44,286 nt of DNA from Candidatus Caccovicinus merdipullorum (GTDB taxonomy: Bacteria; Bacillota; Clostridia; Lachnospirales; Lachnospiraceae): contig DVKS01000183.1 of NCBI GenBank assembly GCA_018715905.1, positions 1 through 44,286 on the forward strand, in the 5' to 3' direction. The notes under the pieces are model-generated. The model was given only the letters and a program-made list of their open reading frames with translations. It was not told where the DNA came from and did no database searches. A program made the position numbers and the translations under genes. This document shows, piece by piece, positions 8,735 through 17,363 of the stretch (position 1 is the stretch's first letter; each line of letters begins with the position of its first letter).

Positions 8735-9497
8735 TCTTTTTTGCGGAATTTTCCCACCTGAATTTTCCGGCCCGTTCCACAAGATCTGCAAATATCCGGT
8801 TCATCACCGGCGCCGAATCGATCAGGTCCTCCGGATGCCACTGGGTTCCCACAATCAGCCCTTCTTCGTCCTCGACAGCTTCAATGGTTCCATCGCAGGC
8901 TCTGGCTGAAACTTTAAGGCCTTCTCCAAGCTTCCGGATGGCCTGGTGGTGCATGGAATTGGTCTCCCGGGTCCCGGCGCCGATTATGGCTGCCATGCGG
9001 GTTCCCGGCTCCACCTCCACGTGATGGCTCAGATAACTCCGGTTGTATTTCTGCATGTGCTGGATTACCGGATGTCCGCTCTCCTTTTCCTGAAGAGACA
9101 TATCCTGGTAGAGACTTCCGCCCAGGGCCACGTTAATGGTCTGGTGCCCCTTGCAGATGCCGAGAACCGGCATCCGGGCGGAAACGGCATATTCCATGGC
9201 CTTTAACCAGGCCTTGTCGATCTCCGGGCGGAATACGCCGATCACGGGAAGGGGTTCTTCATTATAATACCACGGCGTCATGTCCTCTCCGCCGGGAAGC
9301 AGCAGACCGCTGCACCCGGACAGGGCCCCTTCGGGATCTTCTGCCAGAGATGCGGCCGGAACCACCACCGGAATCCCTCCGTTTCTTAAAATGGCTCTGA
9401 TATAAGTACTTCCGGCATGCACACGCTCGCCGCTGATAAACATGCCGGGATCTGAACTGGCCGTCAGTCCGGCAATTCCAATGACTGGTTTTTTCAT
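8730..9497 (-). CDS. Gamma-glutamyl-gamma-aminobutyrate hydrolase family (class I amidotransferase fold)
   Basis: A 255-residue protein of the peptidase C26 / PuuD-like family, which cleaves gamma-glutamyl amides. The nucleophile elbow LGICKGHQTINVALGGSLYQD gives the cysteine, and GTQWHPE supplies the catalytic histidine and glutamate. The start at MKKPVIGIAG (9497) is chosen over the track start because the extra 18 residues are unlike the family. It is the last gene of the peptide-transport operon, after M55 and M42 peptidases. A role in opening gamma-glutamyl bonds, such as those of wall-derived or gamma-Glu peptides, is an inference from context; the true substrate is unknown. Confidence 0.88.
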   Translation of the reverse strand: MKKPVIGIAGLTASSDPGMFISGERVHAGSTYIRAILRNGGIPVVVPAASLAEDPEGALSGCSGLLLPGGEDMTPWYYNEEPLPVIGVFRPEIDKAWLKAMEYAVSARMPVLGICKGHQTINVALGGSLYQDMSLQEKESGHPVIQHMQKYNRSYLSHHVEVEPGTRMAAIIGAGTRETNSMHHQAIRKLGEGLKVSARACDGTIEAVEDEEGLIVGTQWHPEDLIDSAPVMNRIFADLVERAGKFRWENSAKKS

Positions 9498-9535
9498 CTT
9501 AATCCGCCTGTCTTTCTTCTGTATTTGATGATACC

Positions 9536-9563
9536 GGGGCCAAATGCCCAAAGCTTTGGCCCC
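9536..9563 (-). other. Intercistronic stem-loop
   Basis: A nine-base perfect stem GGGGCCAAA/TTTGGCCCC lies between the M42 peptidase stop and the C26 hydrolase start. There is no T run, so it looks like an mRNA stability or processing hairpin rather than a terminator. Confidence 0.55.
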
Positions 9564-9584
9564 TTATAAATTAATGGGATACAG

Positions 9585-10673
9585 TCAGATAATATCCTGC
9601 CTTAATATATGGCGGATCCGCTCTTCATCCATCTCCCGGATAACCTGTACTGCCAGATCCACAGCCGCTTCCAGATCCGCTTTGGCGCAGAAATTATAAT
9701 GAGTATGCACATAGCGGCTGGGAACGCCCAGAACAAGTACGGGAACCGCCTTGTTGGTCAGGCTGATCTTTCCTGCATTGGTGCTTCCCCCTCGCCGCAC
9801 AGTTTCCTGATAGGGGATGCCGTATTTTCCAGCCAGCTCAATGGCGTATTCCATAAATGCCGGATTGGAAATGTAGCTTTTGTCCAGCCTGCGGATCTGC
9901 ACGCCGCCTTTCATCCTGCACTGGGCCTGGGTGGCGCTGAAATAAAAGTCATCGGAGGGAGACCCCTCAAATACAATGGCCATATCCGGCTTTACCACCT
10001 GAGCGGTAACAGCCGCGCCGCGGGTCCCCACCTCTTCCTGGGAAGCAAAAGCGCCCACCACGTTAACCGCCAGATTTTCCCGTTCTCCGTACAGCCGGTT
10101 CATGGTGTCCACGATACAGGCACAGCCTGCGCGGTTGTCAAAAGCTTTCCCCAGACAGATCTCATGCTCCTCATCGTAGGCAAACTGCACATCCGGCATC
10201 ATGGGATCCCCTACGGAAACGCCGAATACTTCTTCTGCCTCCTTCCGGCTGGTGGCTCCGATATCCACGTAAATGGTTTCAATGTCCAGGGACTGGGAGG
10301 CACGCTCCTTTTCATTCATAAAATGGACCGGCTTGGATGTGGTAATGCCGCGGATCTTTTTCCCGCTTCTGGTGCGGATGACCACAGTATGGGCCGGCAC
10401 ATTGGTCAGCACAAAACCGCCCAGCATAATAATTCCCAGACAGCCGTTATCATGAATGGTCTGCACCATGAACCCGCACTCGTCCGTGTGGGCATCCAGC
10501 TGTACCACCGGCTTCTCCTCCTGCTTCCCCGGCATCCGGACATACAGGTTATTCATGGCATCATTTTTCACTTCAAATTTCCCGCAGTAGCCTGCAATCG
10601 TGCGGATGACCTCCTCCTCAAACCCGCTTGGGCCGAAGGCATCGGAAATCCGGCCAAACATTTGCATATCCAT
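9585..10673 (-). CDS. M42 family metallo-aminopeptidase (glutamyl aminopeptidase/deblocking type)
   Basis: A 362-residue M42 peptidase. Metal-binding and catalytic motifs are seen in order: QLDAHTDECGFMV, GKAFDNRAGC, ASQEEVGTRGA, FEGSPSDD and RYVHTHYN. These enzymes form large cytoplasmic tetrahedral particles with two metal ions and remove N-terminal residues from short peptides. It sits directly downstream of the M55 D-aminopeptidase and the dipeptide transporter genes, so it likely digests imported peptides. Residue specificity (Glu/Asp or neutral) cannot be set from sequence alone. Confidence 0.93.
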   Translation of the reverse strand: MDMQMFGRISDAFGPSGFEEEVIRTIAGYCGKFEVKNDAMNNLYVRMPGKQEEKPVVQLDAHTDECGFMVQTIHDNGCLGIIMLGGFVLTNVPAHTVVIRTRSGKKIRGITTSKPVHFMNEKERASQSLDIETIYVDIGATSRKEAEEVFGVSVGDPMMPDVQFAYDEEHEICLGKAFDNRAGCACIVDTMNRLYGERENLAVNVVGAFASQEEVGTRGAAVTAQVVKPDMAIVFEGSPSDDFYFSATQAQCRMKGGVQIRRLDKSYISNPAFMEYAIELAGKYGIPYQETVRRGGSTNAGKISLTNKAVPVLVLGVPSRYVHTHYNFCAKADLEAAVDLAVQVIREMDEERIRHILRQDII

Positions 10674-10700
10674 TATCGTTCCCTCTCATTTGCTCTGTTT

Positions 10701-11501
10701 TTAATATACGACAAAACTGTGGGCCGTCACCACATCCATCCAGTTTTCCGTCTCCAGACGGTCTGTAAAAGTATCCACCGGCTTCATCCCCGGATAAAAG
10801 GACATCTGATAGGCTCTCTTCCAGTCCTTAAATGTTACCTCGTAAACAAAACGCTCCGGCATATTGATCCGGCAGGCGGAAAAATCTTTTCTCAGCGCTT
10901 TCTTTATGCCGCAGCGGATCTGCTGGATCACCGCAGACTTAGGACGGCACACCACGGCAGCTCCTTCTCCCCATTTGGAGGCCGCCGTCTCAATCCCCGG
11001 CACCAGTTCACCGGCCAGACTGCATATCGCCTCATCTCCCGATAAAAACAGCACCGGCACCCCATGACTTGCAGCCGTGTAAGCATTCAGCATAAACTCG
11101 CTCATGTATTTTCCGTTCAGGCGGATATACAGGCTGTTTCCAGTGGATGTATGGCTTACCGGGAACCGGGGATCGCCGGCCGGCGCATGGTACCCGATAA
11201 AGATCACCCCGTCAAAGGAATCGTCAATCCCCCACATCATATTATAGGGATGTCCGCTTTTCCCCCGGATCAGCGTCACATATTCTGGCATCTGGAAGGG
11301 ATCGATATTCGTGGCATCCCCATGACCATCCTTCACCACGATTTCATCGGCCCCCATTTCATGGGCCGCCTCACAGGCCGCCAGAACTTCCTTCGTCATC
11401 TCCTCTGCAAAGGGCCGGTAAATGCTTTCCTGCTTATGGGTTTCCGCCGGAAGCACCAGTCCTGCACAGCCCTCAATATCCGCACTGATAAACAGTTTCA
11501 T
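10701..11501 (-). CDS. dppA: M55 D-aminopeptidase, DppA-like
   Basis: A 266-residue zinc peptidase of family M55. It begins MKLFISADIEGCAG, the SxDxEG metal-binding signature of B. subtilis DppA, and continues with VKDGHGDATNI, FIGYHAPAG and VLFLSGDEAIC, which hold the other ligands and the catalytic region. The founding member forms a decamer and releases D-Ala from D-Ala-containing dipeptides. It follows the ABC transporter genes as in the Bacillus dpp operon, which argues that the imported substrates include D-amino-acid peptides. Here DppA means the peptidase, not the E. coli binding protein of that name. Confidence 0.94.
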   Translation of the reverse strand: MKLFISADIEGCAGLVLPAETHKQESIYRPFAEEMTKEVLAACEAAHEMGADEIVVKDGHGDATNIDPFQMPEYVTLIRGKSGHPYNMMWGIDDSFDGVIFIGYHAPAGDPRFPVSHTSTGNSLYIRLNGKYMSEFMLNAYTAASHGVPVLFLSGDEAICSLAGELVPGIETAASKWGEGAAVVCRPKSAVIQQIRCGIKKALRKDFSACRINMPERFVYEVTFKDWKRAYQMSFYPGMKPVDTFTDRLETENWMDVVTAHSFVVY

Positions 11502-11521
11502 AACGTCTTTTCCTCCAAAAG

Positions 11522-12505
11522 TCAGCCGTTGGTCTTGTCATCATACAGATGGCAGTATACGTAATGATTTTCACTTACCTGGTAGCGCTTGGGCACATCC
11601 GTCACGCAGCACTCCATGCAGTTGGGACAGCGGGTGTGGAATTTGCAGCCGGTAGGCGGATTCAGCGCAGACGGGATGCTTCCCTCCAGGATCACCCGGT
11701 CCTTTTTCGCGGTAGGATCCGGAACGGGAACCGCAGAAAGCAGCGCCTTTGTATAAGGATGAAGAGGATTTCCGTACAGGCTCTTCTTGTCGCCTACTTC
11801 CACAAAATTTCCCAGGTACATAACGCCCACCCGGTCACTGATATGCTCCACCACGCTCAGATCGTGGGCCACGAAAATATAAGTCAGATTAAATTCATGT
11901 TTTAACTGATTCAGAAGATTCAGCACCTGGGCCTGAATGGAAACATCCAGGGCCGAAACCGGCTCATCTGCGATGATCAGCTTGGGCTGTACTGCCAGAG
12001 CCCTGGCGATTCCGATTCTCTGACGCTGTCCGCCGGAAAACTCATGTGGATAGCGGTTGGCATGATAATCATCCAGTCCTACCTTTCTGAGAAGATCCAG
12101 CACTTTCGCCTCCGTCTCTTCCTTTGTCTTTGTCAGCTTGTGGATAATCAGAGGCTCGGCAATGATATCGTAAACCGACATTCTGGGATTCAGCGACGCA
12201 TAGGGGTCCTGAAAGATCATCTGCACCTTTTTTCGGACGGCACGCATCTGCTTATCATTATATCCGGAGATATCTTCTCCGTCCAGGATAATCGTCCCTG
12301 CCGTAGGCTTCTCCAGCTTGCAGACAGCACGGCCAAGTGTGGATTTTCCGCATCCGGACTCTCCAACGATGCCGAAAACCTCCCCTTCCCTGATCTCAAA
12401 GGAAACGCCGTCCACAGCCTTGACATACTCCTTGGTGCCGATCCGTTTCCCGGCCACCGGATAGTAAAGCTTCAGATCCTCTATCTTTAACAGAACATTT
12501 TCCAT
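11522..12505 (-). CDS. dppF: Peptide ABC transporter ATP-binding protein (OppF/DppF type)
   Basis: A 327-residue ATPase with Walker A GESGCGKST, signature FSGGQRQRIGIARAL, Walker B LIIADEP and switch histidine in FVAHDLS. The C-terminal oligopeptide-transporter extension has the conserved cysteines (FHTRCPNCMECC) found in DppF/OppF, which can hold an Fe-S cluster. The start at 12505 overlaps the previous gene's stop as TAATG and follows GGAGGCGGAG; the track's upstream extension is discarded. It pairs with the DppD-type ATPase to drive dipeptide import. Confidence 0.95.
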   Translation of the reverse strand: MENVLLKIEDLKLYYPVAGKRIGTKEYVKAVDGVSFEIREGEVFGIVGESGCGKSTLGRAVCKLEKPTAGTIILDGEDISGYNDKQMRAVRKKVQMIFQDPYASLNPRMSVYDIIAEPLIIHKLTKTKEETEAKVLDLLRKVGLDDYHANRYPHEFSGGQRQRIGIARALAVQPKLIIADEPVSALDVSIQAQVLNLLNQLKHEFNLTYIFVAHDLSVVEHISDRVGVMYLGNFVEVGDKKSLYGNPLHPYTKALLSAVPVPDPTAKKDRVILEGSIPSALNPPTGCKFHTRCPNCMECCVTDVPKRYQVSENHYVYCHLYDDKTNG

Positions 12506-13500
12506 TATTTTTCTCCGCCTCCTTTTTCGCAAAGCCAGCATCTGCAGGTATGTCCGCCGCCCAGGTCAAAAAATCCCGGTTCTTCTTCCCGGCACTTTTC
12601 CATGGCCTGACTGCACCGCGGCGCAAACTTGCAGCCTTTAGGCATGTATTTGGGATTAGGCACATTTCCCGGAATCACTTCCAGCTCATCTGTATCCTCT
12701 CCCAGTTTGGGGATGGAGCCTAAGAGGCCTCTTGTGTAGGGGTGGGACGGATTCGCAAAAAGAGAATATACATCTGCCTTTTCCACTACCCGGCCGCAGT
12801 ACATTACCGCCACCTCATCACAGACTTCTGCCACCACACCCAGATCGTGGGTGATAAACAGAATGGAGGTTCCGATCTCCTTTTTCAGATTATTCATCAG
12901 ATCCAGGATCTGGGCCTGTATGGTCACATCCAGAGCTGTCGTAGGTTCATCGGCAATCAAAATCCTGGGACGACACACAAGAGCCATGGCGATCATGACA
13001 CGCTGACGCTGACCGCCGGAAAGCTGGAAGGGATATTCATACATCATCCGCTCCACTCTGGGAACACCGGTCTTTCGGAGCATGTCCTCCGCTTTCTGCC
13101 AGGCTTCTTTTTTGGAAATTTTTTCATGCTGCAGGATACATTCCGTCAGCTGTTTGCCGATCTTCATAACCGGATTCAGGCTGGTCATAGGCTCCTGGAA
13201 GATCATGGAGATCTGTCCGCCCCTGAGACGGCGCTTCTCTTCTTCGCTGATATGGGCAATATCCTTTCCGTCCAGAAAGATCTGGCCTTCCGTCACCTTT
13301 CCGGTGGTCCCTGTAAGAAGTCCCATAATGGAAAGAGAGGTAACGCTCTTTCCGCTTCCCGACTCGCCTACGATGCCCAGGGTAGAGCCTTCTTTCAGGC
13401 TGAAGTCCACACCGTCCACCGATTTTACCACACCGTCATCCATGAAAAAGCTGGTGTGCAAATTTATTACTTCTAAAACATTTTTCCTCATATCTGCCAT
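12505..13500 (-). CDS. dppD: Peptide ABC transporter ATP-binding protein (OppD/DppD type)
   Basis: An ATPase of about 331 residues with Walker [11 protein letters not shown], signature [15 protein letters not shown], Walker [13 protein letters not shown] and FITHDLGV. The C-terminal cysteine motif ([15 protein letters not shown]) is that of DppD/OppD. I prefer the start MADMRKN at 13500 because GGGGGAAG lies at the right distance; the ATG six codons upstream overlaps the dppC stop but has no ribosome site. It is co-translated with its neighbours and forms the heterodimeric motor with DppF. Confidence 0.95.
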   Translation of the reverse strand: MADMRKNVLEVINLHTSFFMDDGVVKSVDGVDFSLKEGSTLGIVGESGSGKSVTSLSIMGLLTGTTGKVTEGQIFLDGKDIAHISEEEKRRLRGGQISMIFQEPMTSLNPVMKIGKQLTECILQHEKISKKEAWQKAEDMLRKTGVPRVERMMYEYPFQLSGGQRQRVMIAMALVCRPRILIADEPTTALDVTIQAQILDLMNNLKKEIGTSILFITHDLGVVAEVCDEVAVMYCGRVVEKADVYSLFANPSHPYTRGLLGSIPKLGEDTDELEVIPGNVPNPKYMPKGCKFAPRCSQAMEKCREEEPGFFDLGGGHTCRCWLCEKGGGEK

Positions 13501-13517
13501 AGTCGCTTCCCCCTTCA

Positions 13518-14411
13518 TTAATCCGTCAGCTTCGGATCCAGCGCATCCCGCAGTCCATCGCCCAGAATATTAAAGCTTAAAACCGTAAGGAAAATCGCAA
13601 GCCCCGGAAACAGGGTGGCGTGCAGGCTGGTAAGCATGTAATTTCTTCCGTTTGAAAGAAGAAGGCCCCATTCCGGCGTAGGCGGCTGGGCGCCCATACC
13701 AAGGAAGCTTAAGGAAGACGCCGTCAGAATGGAAGAACCTACGGACATGGTAAACTGCACGATAATCTCCGGAACCGCTCCAGGCAGAATATGGCGGAAC
13801 AGAATCCGCGCGTCAGAAGCACCCAGGTTCCTGGCTGCCTGCACGAACACGGAATGTTTCAGTGCCAGAGTCCGGCTTCTTACCAGACGGGCAAACGTAG
13901 GCGTGGAGAATACAGCTACTGCAATAACCACATTTCCGAGTCCGCTTCCCAGAATTGCCACAATGGCAATGGCCAGAATGATTCCCGGGAATGCAAAGAG
14001 CGTATCGCAGATCCGCATGATGACGGAATCCACGAATCCTCCGTAGTAACCGCCCAGAAGTCCTAAAACAGTGCCGCAGATGGCTCCCACCGTAACGGCT
14101 GACAGTCCAACTGCAAGGGAAATCCTCGTTCCGCAGACAATTCTGGAAAACAGATCTCTTCCAAATTCATCGGTTCCGAACCAGTGGGCCATACTGGGCC
14201 CCTGAAGAATCGCCGAATAATCGTATTCATTAATGCCGTAAGGCACAAGATACTCGCCTACCAGAGCGATGATCACCAGAAAAATAATGAAAAACAGGGC
14301 AACGACCGCGTTTTTCTGTCTCTTGAATTTCCGGATCATCTCGGATACGGGAGTTTTGATGTCGGTTCTCTCGTTCATCTCGGCATTGCCGGATGTTTTC
14401 TTTCTTGCCAT
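13518..14411 (-). CDS. dppC: Peptide ABC transporter permease (OppC/DppC type)
   Basis: A permease of about 297 residues. A polar N-terminal tail precedes the first membrane span ([19 protein letters not shown]), the OppC_N domain ([19 protein letters not shown]) and the BPD_transp_1 domain, where the EAA loop [18 protein letters not shown] contacts the ATPases. The start at 14411 gives AGGAGG a nine-base spacing, while the track ATG abuts the site. It forms the channel with DppB. Confidence 0.95.
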   Translation of the reverse strand: MARKKTSGNAEMNERTDIKTPVSEMIRKFKRQKNAVVALFFIIFLVIIALVGEYLVPYGINEYDYSAILQGPSMAHWFGTDEFGRDLFSRIVCGTRISLAVGLSAVTVGAICGTVLGLLGGYYGGFVDSVIMRICDTLFAFPGIILAIAIVAILGSGLGNVVIAVAVFSTPTFARLVRSRTLALKHSVFVQAARNLGASDARILFRHILPGAVPEIIVQFTMSVGSSILTASSLSFLGMGAQPPTPEWGLLLSNGRNYMLTSLHATLFPGLAIFLTVLSFNILGDGLRDALDPKLTD

Positions 14412-14424
14412 AGTTCCCATCCTC

Positions 14425-15345
14425 CTAAGATAATTTGATTTCCGGATTTAATGCTGCATACAGAATATCCACAATCAGGTTAATTACAATAAACTGCAGA
14501 GAAAAGATCAGAATCAGCGACTGAATCGCCGGATAATCCCGGTAGTTTACCGACTCGATCAACAGCTGCCCCAGTCCCGGATAAGCAAACACCGCTTCCG
14601 TAACCACAGAACCGCCCAGAAGGAATCCAAACTGCAGTCCCACTACGGTAACAACGGAAATCATGGAGTTGCGGAAGGCATGTGCCCATATTACCGTCTT
14701 TTCTTTCAGTCCCTTGGCGCGGGCCGTGCGGATGTAATCTTCCTTCATTACTTCTACGATAGAAGATCTGGTAAAACGGGCAATAATGGCTGCGATACTG
14801 GTTCCCAGGGTAATGGCCGGAAGCACCAGATTCCGCCAGCTGCCTGCACCTGTGGTGGGGAACCATCTTAACTTAACCGAAAACAGCATGATCAGAAGGA
14901 AGCCGATCCAGAAGTTTGGAAGGGAGATTCCCGATACCGCCAGAGTCATTCCTGTGAAGTCCTGCCATTTTCCCCGGTTTTTTCCGGACCATACACCGAG
15001 GATCACGCCTACAATGGTACTCCAGATCAGGCTGGCAATGGTAAGGGCCATGGTGTTCCAGTATCTGGAAGCCACCTCTGTAAGAACCGGGCGGCTGGTG
15101 CGGAGGGAAGTTCCCAGATCCCCCTGCAGAAGGCCCAATATGTATTTTATGTACTGAATATAGATGGGCTGATTCAGTCCCAGCCGCTCTCTTACCGCCT
15201 CTACATCCTGCAGAGTCGCCTGTTCGCCGGCCACAAGACGGGCCGGATCTCCGGGAATCAGGCGAACGAAAAAGAACACAAACGTCACAACGATAATGAG
15301 CGTCGGTATCATTCCCAGAACACGTTTTATGGTATATCTTAACAT
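14425..15345 (-). CDS. dppB: Peptide ABC transporter permease (OppB/DppB type)
   Basis: A 306-residue permease. It begins [25 protein letters not shown] with the first membrane span, followed by the periplasm-facing N-domain ([16 protein letters not shown]) and five further spans. The EAA motif is [19 protein letters not shown]. This is the standard DppB/OppB layout. It is the second gene of the operon, separated from the binding-protein gene by a long hairpin, consistent with the binding protein being made in excess. Confidence 0.95.
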   Translation of the reverse strand: MLRYTIKRVLGMIPTLIIVVTFVFFFVRLIPGDPARLVAGEQATLQDVEAVRERLGLNQPIYIQYIKYILGLLQGDLGTSLRTSRPVLTEVASRYWNTMALTIASLIWSTIVGVILGVWSGKNRGKWQDFTGMTLAVSGISLPNFWIGFLLIMLFSVKLRWFPTTGAGSWRNLVLPAITLGTSIAAIIARFTRSSIVEVMKEDYIRTARAKGLKEKTVIWAHAFRNSMISVVTVVGLQFGFLLGGSVVTEAVFAYPGLGQLLIESVNYRDYPAIQSLILIFSLQFIVINLIVDILYAALNPEIKLS

Positions 15346-15376
15346 GTGCCGCTATCTCCTTCCTTTGTCATCAGAA

Positions 15377-15428
15377 GGGCGCTGCAAGCTTTTTGCACCT
15401 TCGGTACGGCTTTCCGCTTGCAGCGCCC
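15377..15428 (-). other. Intercistronic hairpin between binding protein and permease genes
   Basis: A 13-base perfect inverted repeat (GGGCGCTGCAAGC/GCTTGCAGCGCCC) with a 26-base loop lies between the binding-protein stop and dppB. There is no clear T run on the minus strand. In binding-protein operons such structures act as partial terminators or 3' RNA stabilisers that raise binding-protein output; that role is inferred. Confidence 0.7.
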
Positions 15429-15461
15429 CTTTTATGGTCCTTCTGACCATTCTGCTTTTCC

Positions 15462-17135
15462 TTAATTTGTCATCTTCGCATTCTTCATGTTGATTGCGCC
15501 GTCCGGGTAGAGCTTTACATTCTGAATGTTGTTAGCTGTAGCCCAGGTATTGGAATCAACACACAGATTGATAAGCGGGCACTCATCCCAGATCAGATCC
15601 TGTGCCTTTGCATAAGCCTCGCTGCGGATTGCGTCATCTGCGCTTGATAAGCCATCCTGAATGTAGCCTTCCAGCTCTTCATTCTCAAAGTAGCTGATGT
15701 TGTAGCTCATAGGCGGCTCGGACTCGATGGCAAGCAGCGGGCGGATACCCCAGTCTGCATCGCCGGTGGAGGGAGACCAGCCGATGATATAAAACTCGAC
15801 TTCTGCCTCAGATCCGGGAACATCCACATCCTGGATCCTCTCATTTAAGATGGCGCTCTCCATGCCGTTTAACTCCAGGTTAATGCCTACCTCAGCCAGC
15901 TGCTGCTTAAGGAATTCCGCCTGCTTCTGGTTTGCGCTGGTATTGGCATACATTGCAGTCGTTGTAAATCCATCGGGATATCCGGCCTCTGCCAGAAGTT
16001 CTTTTGCCTTTTCTACATTGTACTCTCTTATCTCGTTTGCCTTATGATACTGTACAGCCGGTGCGATCAGAGAATCCGCCTTGGTGGCCAGTCCGTTCTT
16101 TACTACCTGGATGTAGGCATCCTTATCGATGGCGTAATCGATGGCCTGACGCACGCGCTTATCCGTATAGGGTTCCTTCTGGGTATTCAGCATAACAAAC
16201 CGCACTACAAGGCCCTCATCGGTGTAGGAAGTTACGTTGGGATCTGCCTCCAGCACAGCTACGCTCTCGGTAGGAGTGGGCCAGATAATCTGCGCATCGC
16301 CGGACTGCAGCATGGCTACGCGGGTTGCGCTTTCTGTAACAGGACGGAAGGTAATGGTGCGGAATCCTGCATCCGAATCTGCCAGAGCCGTTCCGCCGCA
16401 GATATCGGCATCATAACCCCACCATTCGGTATTTAATTCCAGAGTCAGATGATCGCCCTCGATCCACTCTACGAACTTATACTGGCCGGTTCCCACCGGA
16501 GAGGAAGCACATGCCTCAACGCCGGCTTCAATCTGCTTCGGGCTCATTACCACACAGGCCGGATGAGCCAGGTTGCTGATAAATGCTCCGAAGGGCTCCG
16601 TCAGGTTTATCTTTATAGTGTAATCGTCTACCTTCTCGTAAGTATCCAGTATGTTGCACAGGAAGGTGGTTCTCTTCAGACCAAGAGTCTCATCATCCCA
16701 TTTTGCGAAGTTGGCCAGAGCCGCATCGGCATTCCACGGGGTTCCGTCGGTGAAGCTGATACCTTCCCGAAGAGTAATGGTAAACTCCGTAGCGTCTTCA
16801 TTTGCCTCGTACCCGGTAGCAAGCATCGGATAGATGTTCATCTCATCATCGAAGCCGAACAATCCGTCCATGATCATACGCTGAATACCGCCGGATAACG
16901 TGTCGCTGGTATCCATAGGATCCATGGTGGTAAAATCCACGTTCACTGCGGCTACCACATCCTGCTGCTGGGAAATGGATGCACCTTCTGCAATCTCCGC
17001 CGGCGTCTCTCCGGAAACCGCCGCGCTGTCTGCTGCCGAAGTATCACCAGCAGTGTCCGAACCGGAACATGCAGTCAGTGTGGTCATCGCCGCTGCCATT
17101 AACAAAGCCAAAAGCCTGTACCCTTTTTTCTTCAT
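15462..17135 (-). CDS. Peptide ABC transporter substrate-binding lipoprotein (SBP family 5)
   Basis: A 557-residue extracytoplasmic binding protein. The start MKKKGYRLLALLMAAAMTTLTACSG is a lipoprotein signal peptide with lipobox LTAC, so the mature protein is anchored at Cys23 to the outer face of the membrane. A short Ser/Thr/Ala-rich linker follows, then the SBP_bac_5 fold (PMDTSDTLSGGIQRMIMDGLFGFD, YTIKINLTEPFGAF, DKRVRQAIDYAIDKD). It captures di- or oligopeptides for DppBCDF. It is the first gene of the operon and divergent from the regulator. Nickel or glutathione binding, also seen in this family, is not excluded by sequence but fits the peptidase context less well. Confidence 0.94.
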   Translation of the reverse strand: MKKKGYRLLALLMAAAMTTLTACSGSDTAGDTSAADSAAVSGETPAEIAEGASISQQQDVVAAVNVDFTTMDPMDTSDTLSGGIQRMIMDGLFGFDDEMNIYPMLATGYEANEDATEFTITLREGISFTDGTPWNADAALANFAKWDDETLGLKRTTFLCNILDTYEKVDDYTIKINLTEPFGAFISNLAHPACVVMSPKQIEAGVEACASSPVGTGQYKFVEWIEGDHLTLELNTEWWGYDADICGGTALADSDAGFRTITFRPVTESATRVAMLQSGDAQIIWPTPTESVAVLEADPNVTSYTDEGLVVRFVMLNTQKEPYTDKRVRQAIDYAIDKDAYIQVVKNGLATKADSLIAPAVQYHKANEIREYNVEKAKELLAEAGYPDGFTTTAMYANTSANQKQAEFLKQQLAEVGINLELNGMESAILNERIQDVDVPGSEAEVEFYIIGWSPSTGDADWGIRPLLAIESEPPMSYNISYFENEELEGYIQDGLSSADDAIRSEAYAKAQDLIWDECPLINLCVDSNTWATANNIQNVKLYPDGAINMKNAKMTN

Positions 17136-17168
17136 TCTTATCCTCCTTTTTCTTCCGAAATAACAAAA

Positions 17169-17204
17169 GCAAGGGAATCCTGTCCACTATGCAGGCACCC
17201 TTGC
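17169..17204 (-). other. 5' leader hairpin of the peptide operon
   Basis: A stem GCAAGGG/CCCTTGC with a further CCTG/CAGG pairing inside begins a few bases after the predicted transcription start and is followed by TTTTGTTATTT. It could be a weak attenuator or a 5' stabilising stem-loop. Confidence 0.5.
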
Positions 17205-17214
17205 CATTTCCATC

Positions 17215-17244
17215 ATTTTAGCCCAGCTCTTTTGCTTTGTCAAA
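17215..17244 (-). promoter_or_regulatory. Promoter of the peptide-transport operon
   Basis: TTGACA (17239-17244) and TAAAAT (17215-17220) are 18 bases apart on the minus strand, a normal sigma-A promoter. No GG-N10-GC sigma54 element was seen in the divergent intergenic region. Confidence 0.8.
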
Positions 17245-17302
17245 TTAAAGCGCTATCTTAGCACAGCAAAAATTATTTTTTTAAGAATATAAAGTAATCT
17301 GG

Positions 17303-17332
17303 TTGATTATATTCATTCTTTTTTGATATAAT
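17303..17332 (+). promoter_or_regulatory. Promoter of the divergent regulator gene
   Basis: TTGATT and TATAAT separated by 18 bases on the plus strand lie about 30 bases before the regulator ATG, which has an AGAGGAGG site. Confidence 0.7.
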
Positions 17333-17363
17333 CTTCCTAATAAATAAAAGAGGAGGCCAAACC

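Noticed and set aside
9609-11045. 478-aa plus-strand ORF
   Set aside because: It is a shadow frame over the M42 and M55 peptidase genes, rich in His/Gly/Pro, with no family motif or ribosome site.
17136-17363. Sigma54 (-12/-24) promoter for the peptide operon
   Set aside because: No GG-N10-GC element was found; both divergent promoters look sigma-A type.
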